DNA of 64,000 nucleotides from Sorangium aterium (GCF_028368935.1 NZ_JAQNDK010000005.1:1472811-1536810), one strand, 5' to 3'. Shown: positions 33,383-42,177, counted from the stretch's first letter. Notes: generated by a model not told the origin, from the letters alone. A program made the numbers and translations.

Positions 33383-33844
33383 TCAGGCCTGCACGCACCG
33401 ATCGCAGCGACCCTTGATCTGGATCTGGAGTCCCTTGCGCCGCAACGCGCGCGGCGCGCCGCGCGCCGCCTTGATTTCGATGCTCTCGTCAGGGAGGCAG
33501 AGCACATCGCCGCACGTGTCGCACATGAAGTGCGGGTGCTCGTCCGCCGCGTGGGCGCCGGTGGCCTCCCGCAGCTCGAACCGCCAGAGGTGGTCGCCCA
33601 TGTCGGTGCGGCGCACGAGCCCGGCGTTGGTCAAGTCGATCAGGTTCCGGTAGATGGTGGCGCGATCCCACCCTTTCGGGGCGAGCTCAGCAGCGAGCTC
33701 CGCATGGCTGACGGGCGTCCGCGAGCGGCCGAGGCTCTGGAGCACCGCGATGCGCGGCGAGGTGGCTCGCAAGCCGGCCGCCCGGATCTGCTCACGGAGC
33801 TCTTCCGCGGACTGACCTGCTTTCGTACGCGCCATGCAAGACAT
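33383..33844 (-). CDS. Fur-family metalloregulator (Fur/Zur/PerR type)
   Basis: 153 aa (start at 33844; an in-frame ATG at 33835 would trim three residues). The N-terminal winged helix is clear (LRATSPRIAVLQSL, then HAELAAEL and DRATIYRNLIDLTNAGLVRR). The metal/dimer domain has EHPHFMCDTCGDVLC with a CxxC, and a second pair CDRC at the end, giving the usual structural Zn(Cys)4 site. It is upstream of the metal permease in the same direction (163-nt gap) and therefore a probable Zn sensor (Zur-like). Residues alone do not settle Zn, Fe or peroxide as the signal. Confidence 0.9.
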   Translation of the reverse strand: MSCMARTKAGQSAEELREQIRAAGLRATSPRIAVLQSLGRSRTPVSHAELAAELAPKGWDRATIYRNLIDLTNAGLVRRTDMGDHLWRFELREATGAHAADEHPHFMCDTCGDVLCLPDESIEIKAARGAPRALRRKGLQIQIKGRCDRCVQA

Positions 33845-34506
33845 CTACCGTCGCCAGGAGGGTACTGCAATCACGATGCATCGCCGCCGCCGGCCGCGCA
33901 GCGCCCGGGTCGGCCGCGCGCCAGTGTGGGCGAGATCGCAAGATCGCCGCCGAGCCCGCCGCGCCACCGTCAGCGAGAACGCAGCGTCTGCTCCCGCTCG
34001 GGCCGCGTGCGCGCGTGCCCGGCGCGGCCCCGAGAGGACCGGCGGCGACGAGCGCCGACCCGGCTGCGAGAGAATGTGGCAGGCGGAGAGTTTGGATGAC
34101 GTCGTGCACCTGGTTTTGAGCGTCGCTCGAACTGCACAGACCAGGCGGATGGGCGCGCGGTGCGGCGCTCCTCGGGAAAGCGCCTCGAAATCGGGGTGAG
34201 CTCCTCCGGCGCTGACCCCGAAGCGCGGAGGACATGGAACAGGCGGAACGGCCGGGTCCGCATCGTCTGATCTCGAGTCGAGGGGGGCTCCCTCGGTCCG
34301 CGCCGCTCTCGACGTGTGCTCCATAATGGAGCGATCGATCCAAGTTGGAGCAATCGGCGTGTCCGTTCCACGCGGGCCCTCGCGCCTCGTCATCGCTCTG
34401 CGTGTCCCGGGGTCCTGTCGGCGTTCGGCGAGAGGGCGCAAGACACGCAAGACGACCAAGACGACCAGAACGACCAAGACGTGGAATCTTCCTTTGTCGT
34501 CGCGAG
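33845..34506. other. Long gene-free stretch before the M43 protease
   Basis: No open reading frame here has protein-like features on either strand. The region holds the Fur-gene promoter at its left end. It contains a 9-nt tandem repeat at 34450-34485, annotated separately, and grades into AT-richer DNA carrying the protease promoter. Confidence 0.5.
34450..34485. repeat. 9-nt tandem repeat upstream of M43 protease
   Basis: Four consecutive 9-nt units of the form AGACGACCA: two identical, then GAACGACCA, then a diverged AGACGTGGA. It lies about 42 nt upstream of the promoter-like hexamers. The function is unknown; candidates are slippage-prone DNA or binding sites in phase. Confidence 0.7.
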
Positions 34507-34526
34507 TGGAATCAGCCCTTTTGGAA

Positions 34527-34556
34527 TTGAACCGATTGTGATCGCGGAGTTATATT
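34527..34556 (+). promoter_or_regulatory. Sigma-70-like promoter of M43 protease gene
   Basis: TTGAAC at 34527-34532 and TATATT at 34551-34556 are separated by 18 nt, in a local AT-rich patch 41 nt upstream of the start codon. It is the best housekeeping-type promoter match in the window. Confidence 0.5.
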
Positions 34557-34596
34557 CATGCTTCCTTTGCGGGGAAATGAACCAAGGAGAGTGTCC

Positions 34597-35508
34597 ATGC
34601 GAGCTCGGACGTGTGCGGATGTATTTGCCTTAGTCTTGATCGCTGCCTTGGGCGTCGCGTGCGGCGCCGACCCCTCGACCCCCGCGGAGGATGCGCCGGC
34701 CGTCGCCGACGTCGTGCCTGATGAGCAGGTCGAGGCAGCGCCGGCGCCCCTGCGGCGCGGCTGCGCGACCGTCGAGCTGAGCGACGGTGAGAAGGAAGCC
34801 GTCGAGCAGTTCGTCCGCAGCCGGATGGCGCTCGGGTTCTCGGCGGGCGCGGCGGTCGAGATCCCCGTGCACGTCCACGTCATCAACAAGGGCGTGGGCC
34901 TGTCGAACGGCGACGTGACGGACGGGATGATCGCGGAGCAGATCGAGGTGCTCAACGAGGCGTACGCGAGCACCCGCTTCAGCTTCACGCTGGCCTCCGT
35001 CGATCGGACGAGGAACGCGACCTGGTACACCATGTCGTCGGGCTCCGCGGCCGAGCGGCAGGCCAAGGCGGCGCTCCGTATTGGTGGGCCAGACCACCTC
35101 AATCTCTACACGGCCAACCCGGGCGGCGGTCTGCTGGGCTGGGCGACGTTCCCCTCAAGCTATGCGGCCCGTCCGACCGACGACGGCGTCGTCCTGCTCC
35201 ATTCCACGTTGCCCGGCGGCAATGCGGCGCCGTACAACGAGGGAGATACCGGTACGCATGAGGTCGGTCACTGGCTCGGCCTCTTCCATACGTTCGAAGG
35301 CGGCTGCAACAAGAGCGGCGATGGCGTGGCGGACACGGCGTCCGAGCGCAGCGCCGCGTATGGCTGCCCGATGAACAGGGACAGCTGCCGGGGAGGTGGG
35401 CTCGACCCGGTCCAGAACTTCATGGATTACACCGACGACTCCTGCATGGATGGGTTCACCGCAGGGCAGGCCGATCGCATGTCGGCGCACTGGGACACGT
35501 ATCGTTGA
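34597..35508 (+). CDS. M43-type (pappalysin-like) zinc metalloprotease lipoprotein
   Basis: 303 aa from the ATG at 34597, supported by AAGGAG 7 nt upstream and by a signal peptide ending in lipobox LGVAC (Cys22). The catalytic metzincin motif HEVGHWLGLFH is at 221-231 and the Met-turn NFMDYTDD (Met276) follows at the expected distance. Cys residues around 237-264 and 283 would make the disulfides usual in this family. Full-length for a cytophagalysin/ulilysin-type enzyme. It should cleave proteins outside the cell or at the cell surface. Confidence 0.93.
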   Translation: MRARTCADVFALVLIAALGVACGADPSTPAEDAPAVADVVPDEQVEAAPAPLRRGCATVELSDGEKEAVEQFVRSRMALGFSAGAAVEIPVHVHVINKGVGLSNGDVTDGMIAEQIEVLNEAYASTRFSFTLASVDRTRNATWYTMSSGSAAERQAKAALRIGGPDHLNLYTANPGGGLLGWATFPSSYAARPTDDGVVLLHSTLPGGNAAPYNEGDTGTHEVGHWLGLFHTFEGGCNKSGDGVADTASERSAAYGCPMNRDSCRGGGLDPVQNFMDYTDDSCMDGFTAGQADRMSAHWDTYR

Positions 35509-35583
35509 TCGGTGGAGGATGTGACGGCGGGCGGCGGGGGACTCCGCCGCTCGCCGGCCGGACAGGCGTCCGGCAGAGCTCGA

Positions 35584-36384
35584 TCACATCGACTTGATCT
35601 GGGCCCGGCGCTCGAAGCTCCGGCTCTCGGAGAGGACGCGCGGCGCGGGCTCGGCAGGCGCCGGCCCCGCGCTGGAGTCCCGATCTCCCTGCGCCAGGCG
35701 CTGCTGGCGGCGGGTGCCGGCCTGGACGCCGAAGTACACGCCGAGGAACGTCACGACGCCCCAGCCGAGCAGGCCGACGGCGACGAGGCCGGTCTGGCGC
35801 GACGAATCGCCCCCGATCTGGCTGATCTGCTCCATCGGGGCCGACAGCTTGCTCACCTCCTTCATCGGCTCGCGCAGCGTCGCGACCTGCTCCATCGGCT
35901 GCTTCAGCCCGGCGACGTCGCGCATCGGCGCGTCCAGGGCGGCGACATCACGCATCGGTGCGTTCAGGGCGGCGACGTCCGTGAGCGGGCCGCGGATGCT
36001 CACGAGGCTCTCGTTCATCGCGGCGATGGTGGCCTCCATCTGGCTCAGCCGATCCATCGACTCCTTGAGTCGCGCGGTCTCGCGCATGCTCTGCTGCATT
36101 GCGTCCATCGACCCCTTGAGCTCGGCCAGCCGCTCCATCGCCGCCTGCATCTCGGCGAGCTTCTCCATCGGCTGACGCAGCTCGGCGAGCCGATCGATGC
36201 TCTCCTGCGAGCTCCGCAGCGTCTGATTCGAATCCTCGATCGTCGCGCGGGTCCGCCGCATCTCCTCCGTCGTTGCCTGGATGGAGCGCGTGTTCGTGTC
36301 GATCATCGTCGCCATGCCGCAGCCCGTCGACACGAGCGCGAGCAGCATCATCGGCGCAATCCGAACGATCCTTTCGCAATGCAT
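35584..36384 (-). CDS. Lipoprotein with decapeptide repeats and C-terminal membrane helix
   Basis: 266 aa from the ATG at 36384; longer starts upstream would bury the signal sequence. Lipobox LVSTGC gives a lipidated Cys22. Residues about 65-190 consist largely of 10-residue repeats of the form xVAxLxxPM(R/E/K), best preserved in DVAALNAPMR, DVAALDAPMR, DVAGLKQPME and QVATLREPMK. Earlier copies (RLAELRQPME, KLAEMQAAME) are more helical. A membrane helix lies at about 198-221, followed by a basic, then disordered tail. It has both an N-terminal lipid anchor and a C-terminal helix, an uncommon combination. I recognise no family. Confidence 0.8.
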   Translation of the reverse strand: MHCERIVRIAPMMLLALVSTGCGMATMIDTNTRSIQATTEEMRRTRATIEDSNQTLRSSQESIDRLAELRQPMEKLAEMQAAMERLAELKGSMDAMQQSMRETARLKESMDRLSQMEATIAAMNESLVSIRGPLTDVAALNAPMRDVAALDAPMRDVAGLKQPMEQVATLREPMKEVSKLSAPMEQISQIGGDSSRQTGLVAVGLLGWGVVTFLGVYFGVQAGTRRQQRLAQGDRDSSAGPAPAEPAPRVLSESRSFERRAQIKSM

Positions 36385-36743
36385 ACCTGATCGTTGGTTC
36401 CTCGAAGGCGGCGCGTCAATGTGTGCTTGACGCGGTGCGCTGAAATATGACATAGCCGTGTCCGAGGGGTGAGGCGCTGTGGGACATCGCGCGTGTTCGC
36501 CTGCGAGCCGCTCGCGCGGCACGTGCTCTCACGGCGCTGTGAAATGTCGGTGTCGGTCCGGTGGATGTGACGCGCCGAGCGCTGGAAGCCGGACGCCGGA
36601 GGTGGAAGGGGAGAGGCCGAGTGCGTCGCTGCGATGGACGTCGCGCCGCCAGCGCCGCTGTCCGGAGCTACAACGCGGGTGCGGCGCGCTTCATGCCGGC
36701 GCGGCGGCGAGAGCTCGGTGGCGGCCGCGCGGGGCGGGGGCGC
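36385..36743. other. 359-nt intergenic region between repeat lipoprotein and CPBP gene
   Basis: The left part (36385-36470) carries the promoter region of the lipoprotein gene, including a perfect inverted repeat annotated separately and an AT-rich patch (GAAATATGACATAG at about 36442-36455). I see nothing convincing in the right part. Confidence 0.4.
36412..36434. promoter_or_regulatory. Perfect 8-bp inverted repeat, candidate operator
   Basis: CGCGTCAA, 7-nt spacer, TTGACGCG. It lies 28 nt upstream of the repeat-lipoprotein start. Each arm includes a TTGACG hexamer reading outward, so it may be a regulator site overlapping a -35 element. No regulator gene is adjacent. Confidence 0.4.
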
Positions 36744-37577
36744 TCACCGCGCTGGACGGTCAGGCTGCCGGGCGCCGGTGCGGAGCGTGAGCGCGGCGAG
36801 GATCGCGAGCACGGCCGCGCCGAGCCAGGCAGGCCGGCCGAAGGCTTGCGTCCCCGTGGCGAGCGCGCCGTCGGTCCACGTGGCGTCGAGCAGGGCGCCG
36901 CGCAGACCTGCGCCCGCGAGCGCGCTGAAGCTCGCGTGGACGGCGACCGCCGCGAACACGCCGCGAGCGCGCAGGAAGAGCGCCGCGGCGAGCGCGCCGA
37001 GCGCGGTCGCGAGGGCGAAGCTCGACGGGGACGCGCCCGGCGCGAGCCCGAGCGCGGCGCCGTGCGCGAGGGCGGAGAAGACCAGCGCGGGGCGAGGCGA
37101 GAGGCCGGCGCGCGCCGCGGCGGCGAAGGGGATGCCGGTGAGCAGGAGCTCGTCGCGGACAGCGAGGGCGATCGAGCGCGCCAGGGCGAAGCCGAGGCTC
37201 GCCGAGGGCGCCCCGGCCTGGACGGTCGCCCAGCCGAGCACCGCGGAGACGCCGAGCGTGATCAGCACGGCGAGCGCGCCCAGCGCGGCGCCGAGCCCGA
37301 CGCGACGGGCGATGCGCGCGCGGCGGCCTGGGCCCTCCGGCTCCAGAGGGTCGGTCCACTGCACGCCGGCCCGCGCCGCGACGACGTCGGCGACGACCGC
37401 GCCGCCGAGCGCCGCCGCGAGCGGGCTCGACGACAGGAGCACGGACACGATCTGCAGGGCCGCGGCGAGGCCGACGAGCCAGGCCGCGCCGAGCGCGAGC
37501 TCCGTCAGGCGGCGCTGCGGTCCGGCGGGATCGGGCCGACGGGCTTCCTCGGCGGCGTTCAATGGAGCGTGTGCCAC
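36744..37577 (-). CDS. CPBP-family (Abi/CAAX protease-like) membrane protein
   Basis: 277 aa, GTG start, overlapping the upstream gene end by 19 nt. About seven membrane helices. Family motifs are recognisable: RDELLLTG (141-148) in place of EExxxRG, a second motif FSALAHG (His172), and a third HASFS (His214). The first motif has DE rather than EE and lacks the following Arg, so catalytic ability is uncertain. Members are intramembrane proteases or bacteriocin-immunity proteins. It is the last gene of a three-gene minus-strand operon with the two envelope proteins that precede it. Confidence 0.78.
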   Translation of the reverse strand: MAHAPLNAAEEARRPDPAGPQRRLTELALGAAWLVGLAAALQIVSVLLSSSPLAAALGGAVVADVVAARAGVQWTDPLEPEGPGRRARIARRVGLGAALGALAVLITLGVSAVLGWATVQAGAPSASLGFALARSIALAVRDELLLTGIPFAAAARAGLSPRPALVFSALAHGAALGLAPGASPSSFALATALGALAAALFLRARGVFAAVAVHASFSALAGAGLRGALLDATWTDGALATGTQAFGRPAWLGAAVLAILAALTLRTGARQPDRPAR

Positions 37578-38710
37578 TGGCCGTTGTGCTCCACTTTCGG
37601 GACGTCCGCGTCGCCGTCGGCCTCGTTGCGGTGACGCGCGCCCAGGGTGGCGACGAGCTGGACCGTGGACGGGCGCGTGGGCCGGTGGCGCGCCTCAGAC
37701 ACCGCGCGGAGCCGCCGGCGCGGCGCGGGAGGCGGCGGCGACCTCCGGCTGCGGAGCCGCTGCACGGCCAGGCGGCCGGAGACGAGCAGCCCGAGCACGA
37801 GCAGCGAGCCAGCCAGCACCGGGACGAAGCCGTAGCGGCGCGCGACGTTGGCGCGCCACGCGAGCTCGATCTCTGGGCCCGTCGAGACATAGGCGGCCCC
37901 GAGCGCGGCCTCGAGCGGCACGCCGCCGCGCACCCGAGCCAGGGCACGCACGAAGCTCTGCCGCCGCTCGTCCTCGACGAGGAAGCGGACGACGTCGGCC
38001 GCCTGCGCATAGGGCAGCGAGCCGGCCGCGTCCTCGGCGCCCGCGAGGCTCGCTTCGAGCTCGTCGAGCGGGACGAGGCGCCCCCGGAGCGCGGCGACCG
38101 AGAGCACCTGCGCGCGCCGAGCGACGCGGTCGCCGGCCACGTGGGCGGCGAACCCCTCGTGGAACCAGCGCGGGACCACGGCGCCTCCGGTCGCTTCATC
38201 CAGGGCGAGGTGCGCGAGCGCGTGACGGAAGGCGCCCTCGAGATCGGGCGTCTCGGCGCCGAGCCGCGGAGAGGCGCTGAGGACCGCGAGCCGCAGCGCG
38301 CCGAACGAGACGGCCGTGACGGGGCCAGCGAGGCCCCTGGGGACGAGGTCGTCGAGCTCGGCGGGCACATCCGCGATCCGGATCTTCACCGGCGCGGTCA
38401 GGACGTCGCGGCCGAGCAGGGCGCCGAGCTCGGCGCGCAGGTCGCCGGCGCGGGCGATCAGAGGGCGGACACGGTCGCGGGTGGACGGGTGATAGGCGAA
38501 CTCGATCCAGCCGAGATCCTCGGTGTGGTACGCCGGCGGCGGCGGCGGCACGGGAAGATCGGCGCCGCCGTCGCTCGACGCGGCGGGTGCGTCGTAGACG
38601 CGGGGCGCGGCGCCGGCGAGCCGCGCGGGCGCGGCGACGATCGCGACGCAGAGGAGCGCGGCGAGCCTCAGCCCCAACCCCGCTGGGCTGCGCCGGGAGG
38701 AGCGCGTCAT
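37559..38710 (-). CDS. MA-clan peptidase-like membrane protein with altered HExxH
   Basis: 383 aa from the ATG at 38710 (ATGA overlap with the gene before it). Signal peptide (about 1-35), a region resembling the N-domain of peptidase_MA-like proteins, then FRHALAHLAL (His163, His167) and, 18 residues on, WFHEGFAAH (Glu185). This spacing is that of gluzincins, but the catalytic Glu of HExxH is Ala164, so hydrolysis is unlikely. A membrane helix lies at about 305-325, followed by a basic cytoplasmic tail of about 55 residues. Probably a non-catalytic binding protein derived from a peptidase. Confidence 0.8.
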   Translation of the reverse strand: MTRSSRRSPAGLGLRLAALLCVAIVAAPARLAGAAPRVYDAPAASSDGGADLPVPPPPPAYHTEDLGWIEFAYHPSTRDRVRPLIARAGDLRAELGALLGRDVLTAPVKIRIADVPAELDDLVPRGLAGPVTAVSFGALRLAVLSASPRLGAETPDLEGAFRHALAHLALDEATGGAVVPRWFHEGFAAHVAGDRVARRAQVLSVAALRGRLVPLDELEASLAGAEDAAGSLPYAQAADVVRFLVEDERRQSFVRALARVRGGVPLEAALGAAYVSTGPEIELAWRANVARRYGFVPVLAGSLLVLGLLVSGRLAVQRLRSRRSPPPPAPRRRLRAVSEARHRPTRPSTVQLVATLGARHRNEADGDADVPKVEHNGQWHTLH

Positions 38711-39633
38711 GGCGCGATCCGACCCCGGAGGTGCACGGTGTCGCCGGAATCGCCGCCCGTCTGGGCCAGCACCACCACGACGATCCCCGTGGCGACCACG
38801 CCCGCGAGCGGGCCCCAGAACCAGGGGGAGCTCCACGTCGAGCGCCGCTCCGACGGCTCCGACGAGCTGGCGCCGCCGTTCGCGGACTTCGGCGCCGCCT
38901 GGGCGACGTCGGCGCGAGGTCCCAGGGCGCCGCGCGGCGATGAGGCGGGCGCGGGCGGCGTCACGGCGCGACCCGCCGCGCCTCCGCTCCGTTCGTCTCC
39001 AGCGAGCAGCGCGCGGACGGCCGCGCCCGCGCCCGGCCAGTCGAAGGTCGCCCCGGCGGGGGCGGCCACGCCGTCCGCGGTCCGCTGGACCGTCGCGCCG
39101 AGCTCGATCGGCGCGTAGCTCGCGCCCGCGACCCGGAGCACGCGCGCCACGGGGTGGCCGTGCGCCGTGCTCACCGCGACGACGAGCGCCGCGCCTGCGC
39201 CCGCGCCGAGCGACGCGAGCAGCCCGCGCGCGACCGGCTCGGACTCGGCGCGCCCGGCGGAGCGGCGCACCTCGGCGAGCTCCTTCACGGCGGCCGGCGC
39301 GTCCGGGCGCGGCGGATCGCCGGTGAGCACCTGCGCTGTCGCCTCGTCGATGGGCGGGCGGAGCGCGGGGTCGCCGTAGATCGCGCGAGCGAGCGAGCGA
39401 GCCGCCTCGGCGCTCGCGTCGTCCACCGCCACCACGACGGCGCCGCGCAGGGCCGACCGTGCGGTGGGGGCGTCCGGCGCGCCGCGCGCGGCCGGCGCCG
39501 CCGCCGCGCTGCCCGCGTCCGGAGCCGCCGCGGCGGCGCCGCCTCGAGGCGGCTCCTGGGCCTGCGCGGGCGCCGCCGTCAGGCCGAGCGCCATCGCGAC
39601 GAGGCCCGGGGCAGCCGGCGGACGGCGGAACAT
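38707..39633 (-). CDS. Secreted Ala/Pro-rich protein with C-terminal membrane helix
   Basis: 308 aa from the ATG at 39633, chosen because it starts a clean signal peptide (MFRRPPAAPGLVAMALGLTA, cleavage near AQAQ). A soluble alpha/beta-looking region (about 60-215; GAVVVAVDDASAEAARSLARAIY) follows, then a low-complexity linker and a membrane helix at about 272-292 (FWGPLAGVVATGIVVVVLAQ). Its stop overlaps the start of the MA-like gene by ATGA. No known family is evident to me; the layout suggests an envelope accessory protein working with the next two products. Confidence 0.75.
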   Translation of the reverse strand: MFRRPPAAPGLVAMALGLTAAPAQAQEPPRGGAAAAAPDAGSAAAAPAARGAPDAPTARSALRGAVVVAVDDASAEAARSLARAIYGDPALRPPIDEATAQVLTGDPPRPDAPAAVKELAEVRRSAGRAESEPVARGLLASLGAGAGAALVVAVSTAHGHPVARVLRVAGASYAPIELGATVQRTADGVAAPAGATFDWPGAGAAVRALLAGDERSGGAAGRAVTPPAPASSPRGALGPRADVAQAAPKSANGGASSSEPSERRSTWSSPWFWGPLAGVVATGIVVVVLAQTGGDSGDTVHLRGRIAP

Positions 39634-39691
39634 GCATTCACGGTACGGAGGCCGCGGGCGAGCGTCAAACGGCGCGCGGCGCGGCGTCACG

Positions 39692-40690
39692 TCACAGCCA
39701 GCCGTGCTCGCGGTACCAGGCGACCGCTCGGCGCGTCCCCTCCGCCCAGTTCACCGCGGGCGCCCAGCCGAGCTCCCTGCGGGCGTCGCTGGCGTCACAG
39801 ACCCAGTGCGACGCGGAGAGCTCGTTCAGCTTGTCGCGCGTGAGCATCACGGCCTTGCCGGTGAGGCGGCCGAGCCCCTCGCTCGCGAGCGCGGCGCCGC
39901 GCATGAGCGAGAACGGGACGCCGACGCGGACGAGCGCCCGCGCGCCGAGCGCCGCCTCCACGTCCGCCAGCATGTCGCGCCACACATACACGCTTCCGTC
40001 GTCGATGAAGTAGGCGCGGCCGCTCGGCACGTCGCTCTCGATCGCCCGGATGCACGCGGCGGCGGCGTCGGAGGCGTAGATCACGCTGAGCGTGTTCCTG
40101 CCGTCGCCGAGCATCGGGAGGAAGCGGCGCGCGACGCTCTGGAAGAACGCGAACGACTCCTGGTCGCGCGGGCCGTAGATCATCGGGGGGCGCACGACGA
40201 CCACGGGCAACGCGCCCTTCTCGGCGAGGACCAGCCGCTCGGCCTCGAGCTTCGAGCGCCCGTAGCGCGTCACGGGGGCCGGGGGTGCGTCGGCGGCGAT
40301 GGGGCGCCCGTCCAGGCTCGGGCCGATGGCGGCGAGGCTCGAGACGAACACGAACCGCCGTATCGCGCCCGCCGGCGCCGCCTTCGCCGCGTCGAGCAGG
40401 TTCCGCGTGCCGTCGACGTTGACCCGGAAGAACTCCGCCTCGTCGCGCGCCTTGACCAGCCCGGCCGAGTGCACGATCGCGTCGACGCCCGGCGGACCGA
40501 CGACCGCGCGGCGGACGCTCTCCGCGTCCTCGACGGCGCCGTACGCGAGCTCGACGCCGCGCAGCGACGACAGGAACCTCGTGTCCGACGAGCGCCGCAC
40601 CAGGGCGACGACGCTGTGCCCCTGCTGCGCGAGCTGCTCGGCGACGTGCGAGCCGAGGAACCCGCTCGCGCCCGTGACCAGCACCCTCAT
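39692..40690 (-). CDS. NAD(P)-dependent epimerase/dehydratase (extended SDR)
   Basis: 332 aa. Rossmann motif TGASGFLG (6-13), the FVFVSSLAA strand, and the catalytic Tyr143-x3-Lys147 (YGRSK) with RPPMIYGPRD after it. The C-terminus (ELGWAPAVNWAEGTRRAVAWYREHGWL) is the usual end of this family. Closest in style to dihydroflavonol-4-reductase or 3-beta-hydroxysteroid dehydrogenase-like SDRs. The substrate cannot be told from sequence. Confidence 0.93.
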   Translation of the reverse strand: MRVLVTGASGFLGSHVAEQLAQQGHSVVALVRRSSDTRFLSSLRGVELAYGAVEDAESVRRAVVGPPGVDAIVHSAGLVKARDEAEFFRVNVDGTRNLLDAAKAAPAGAIRRFVFVSSLAAIGPSLDGRPIAADAPPAPVTRYGRSKLEAERLVLAEKGALPVVVVRPPMIYGPRDQESFAFFQSVARRFLPMLGDGRNTLSVIYASDAAAACIRAIESDVPSGRAYFIDDGSVYVWRDMLADVEAALGARALVRVGVPFSLMRGAALASEGLGRLTGKAVMLTRDKLNELSASHWVCDASDARRELGWAPAVNWAEGTRRAVAWYREHGWL

Positions 40691-40811
40691 CGATCCGCTC
40701 CTTCTTTACGGTCCCGGCGCGCGCCCGAGGCGCTCGGCGCTGGCGCCCACGTCGAGCTGCCGGCGCCCGCGTCGAGCCGCCCGCGCCGCTCGGCGCTGGC
40801 CCCCGCGCCCA

Positions 40812-41948
40812 TCACAGCGCCCGCTCGTAGACGCGGTACTTCTTGTGGACCCGGCCGCCCATCAGCCGGATGCCCGCGTTGATGGCGGCGTTGTCCTCCA
40901 GCGTCCACCCAAGCTCGCCGCCCTCCATGCCGAGCAGATGCGCCGCGCGGTTCATCTCGACGTAGAGGAAGGCGCTGAGCCCGGCGTAGCGCCGCACGTG
41001 GCGCCACTTCTTGCGGATGCCGAGCACGACGAGGCGCCCGCGCTTCGGGCCGCGTACGCGCAACCGCCACAGCAGCTTGAAGATGCCGCCGGGGAGGAGC
41101 TTGCCGTGGAAGTCCTTGATCAGCTGGTTGAGGTCGGGCAGCCCGAGCGACACGGCGGCCGGCTCGCCGTCGATGAACGTGATCTTGGTGAGCTCGGGCA
41201 TCAGGATGAGCCGCACGTCCTTCGACCACTTGACGAGCTCTTTCTCGGTCATCGGGACGAAGCCCCAGTTGTCGCTCCAGGCGTCGTTGTAGACGTCCAT
41301 GAGGATCCGGATGTCGCGGAGCAGGTTCTTCGGATCGCCGCAGCGCGTGTGCACCTCCGGCATCGCCAGGACCTCGGCGTGGGCCTTCTGCGCCCGGGCG
41401 GGGACGTTGCCGACCTCGTAGCCCCACGCGTAGAGATCCTTCACCTTCTCGAGCCCGGCCTGCTCGATGAGCCGGCCCTGGTGCGGCCGGTGGTAGGGCA
41501 TCATCATCACCGGCGGGAGCTCGAAGCCCTCGATGAGGCAGCCGATCTCCTCGTTGGTCGAGAGCGAGTAGGGGCCCCGCATGCGCTTCATCCCGCGCGC
41601 GCGCAGCCAGCCCGTGGCCTCGGCGAACAGCGCTCCGGCCGTCTCGGCGTCGTCGATCGTATCGATGAAGCCGAAGGAGCCAGTGTCGTCGCGGTGGACC
41701 CGGAGGTGCTCGTGATCGACCTGCGCGGTGATCCGGCCCGCTGGCCTGCCGTCCTTGTACGCCACCCACGCCGTCCCCTCGGCGTGCTCGAAGAACGGGT
41801 TCTTCTTCTTGTCGAGCCGATCGGAGATGTCCAAGTCGAGCGGGCGGATATAGTTGGGCTCACCCTCGTAGACGGTGTCGACCACGTTCAGGAAGTCCTT
41901 GAGGACCTTCTTGTCGCCCTTCCGGAGCTCGCGGATCTCGATAGCCAT
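40812..41948 (-). CDS. GNAT-superfamily-like acyltransferase, about 378 aa
   Basis: 378 aa from the ATG at 41948. The N-terminal half has GNAT-like elements (IEIRELRKGDKKVLKDF, then GRPAGRITAQVDHEH and FGFIDTIDDAETAGALFAEATGWLRARG), with a second acyltransferase-like half (MTEKELVKWSKDVRLILMPELTKITFIDGEPAAVSLGLPDLNQ). This bipartite form is widespread as uncharacterised GNAT-type proteins of 370-390 aa. Probably transfers an acyl group from CoA; the acceptor is unknown. It is separated by 121 nt from the SDR gene on the same strand. Confidence 0.82.
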   Translation of the reverse strand: MAIEIRELRKGDKKVLKDFLNVVDTVYEGEPNYIRPLDLDISDRLDKKKNPFFEHAEGTAWVAYKDGRPAGRITAQVDHEHLRVHRDDTGSFGFIDTIDDAETAGALFAEATGWLRARGMKRMRGPYSLSTNEEIGCLIEGFELPPVMMMPYHRPHQGRLIEQAGLEKVKDLYAWGYEVGNVPARAQKAHAEVLAMPEVHTRCGDPKNLLRDIRILMDVYNDAWSDNWGFVPMTEKELVKWSKDVRLILMPELTKITFIDGEPAAVSLGLPDLNQLIKDFHGKLLPGGIFKLLWRLRVRGPKRGRLVVLGIRKKWRHVRRYAGLSAFLYVEMNRAAHLLGMEGGELGWTLEDNAAINAGIRLMGGRVHKKYRVYERAL

Positions 41949-42025
41949 AGGGCTTGAGCCCGTACCTTCCGAGACGCGGCGCTGCAAGGGGCTCGCACGG
42001 ACGTGGTCTCGGCCCCGATCGCGGA

Positions 42026-42098
42026 GCGCCGCGCGCCGCGCTGATCGCCGGGCGGCGCGCGCCGCGTTGAGAGCAGGACGCCGCGCGCCGCGTTGATC
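42026..42098. repeat. Three GC-rich direct repeats in a divergent promoter region
   Basis: Three copies of about 18-20 nt built on GCGCGCCGCG(T/C)TGA occur at about 42030-42046, 42054-42071 and 42082-42098, roughly 26-28 nt apart. They sit between the divergent GNAT-like and cyclic-nucleotide-binding genes. The spacing could allow cooperative binding of a regulator, or reflect simple duplication. Confidence 0.6.
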
Positions 42099-42177
42099 GA
42101 ACGACGCAGCGCGCGCGAAGCCGGTAAGCTCTCGCGGCGGGCCTGTCGGGCCCCCCGGCAACTCAGGTGGACGCAGC

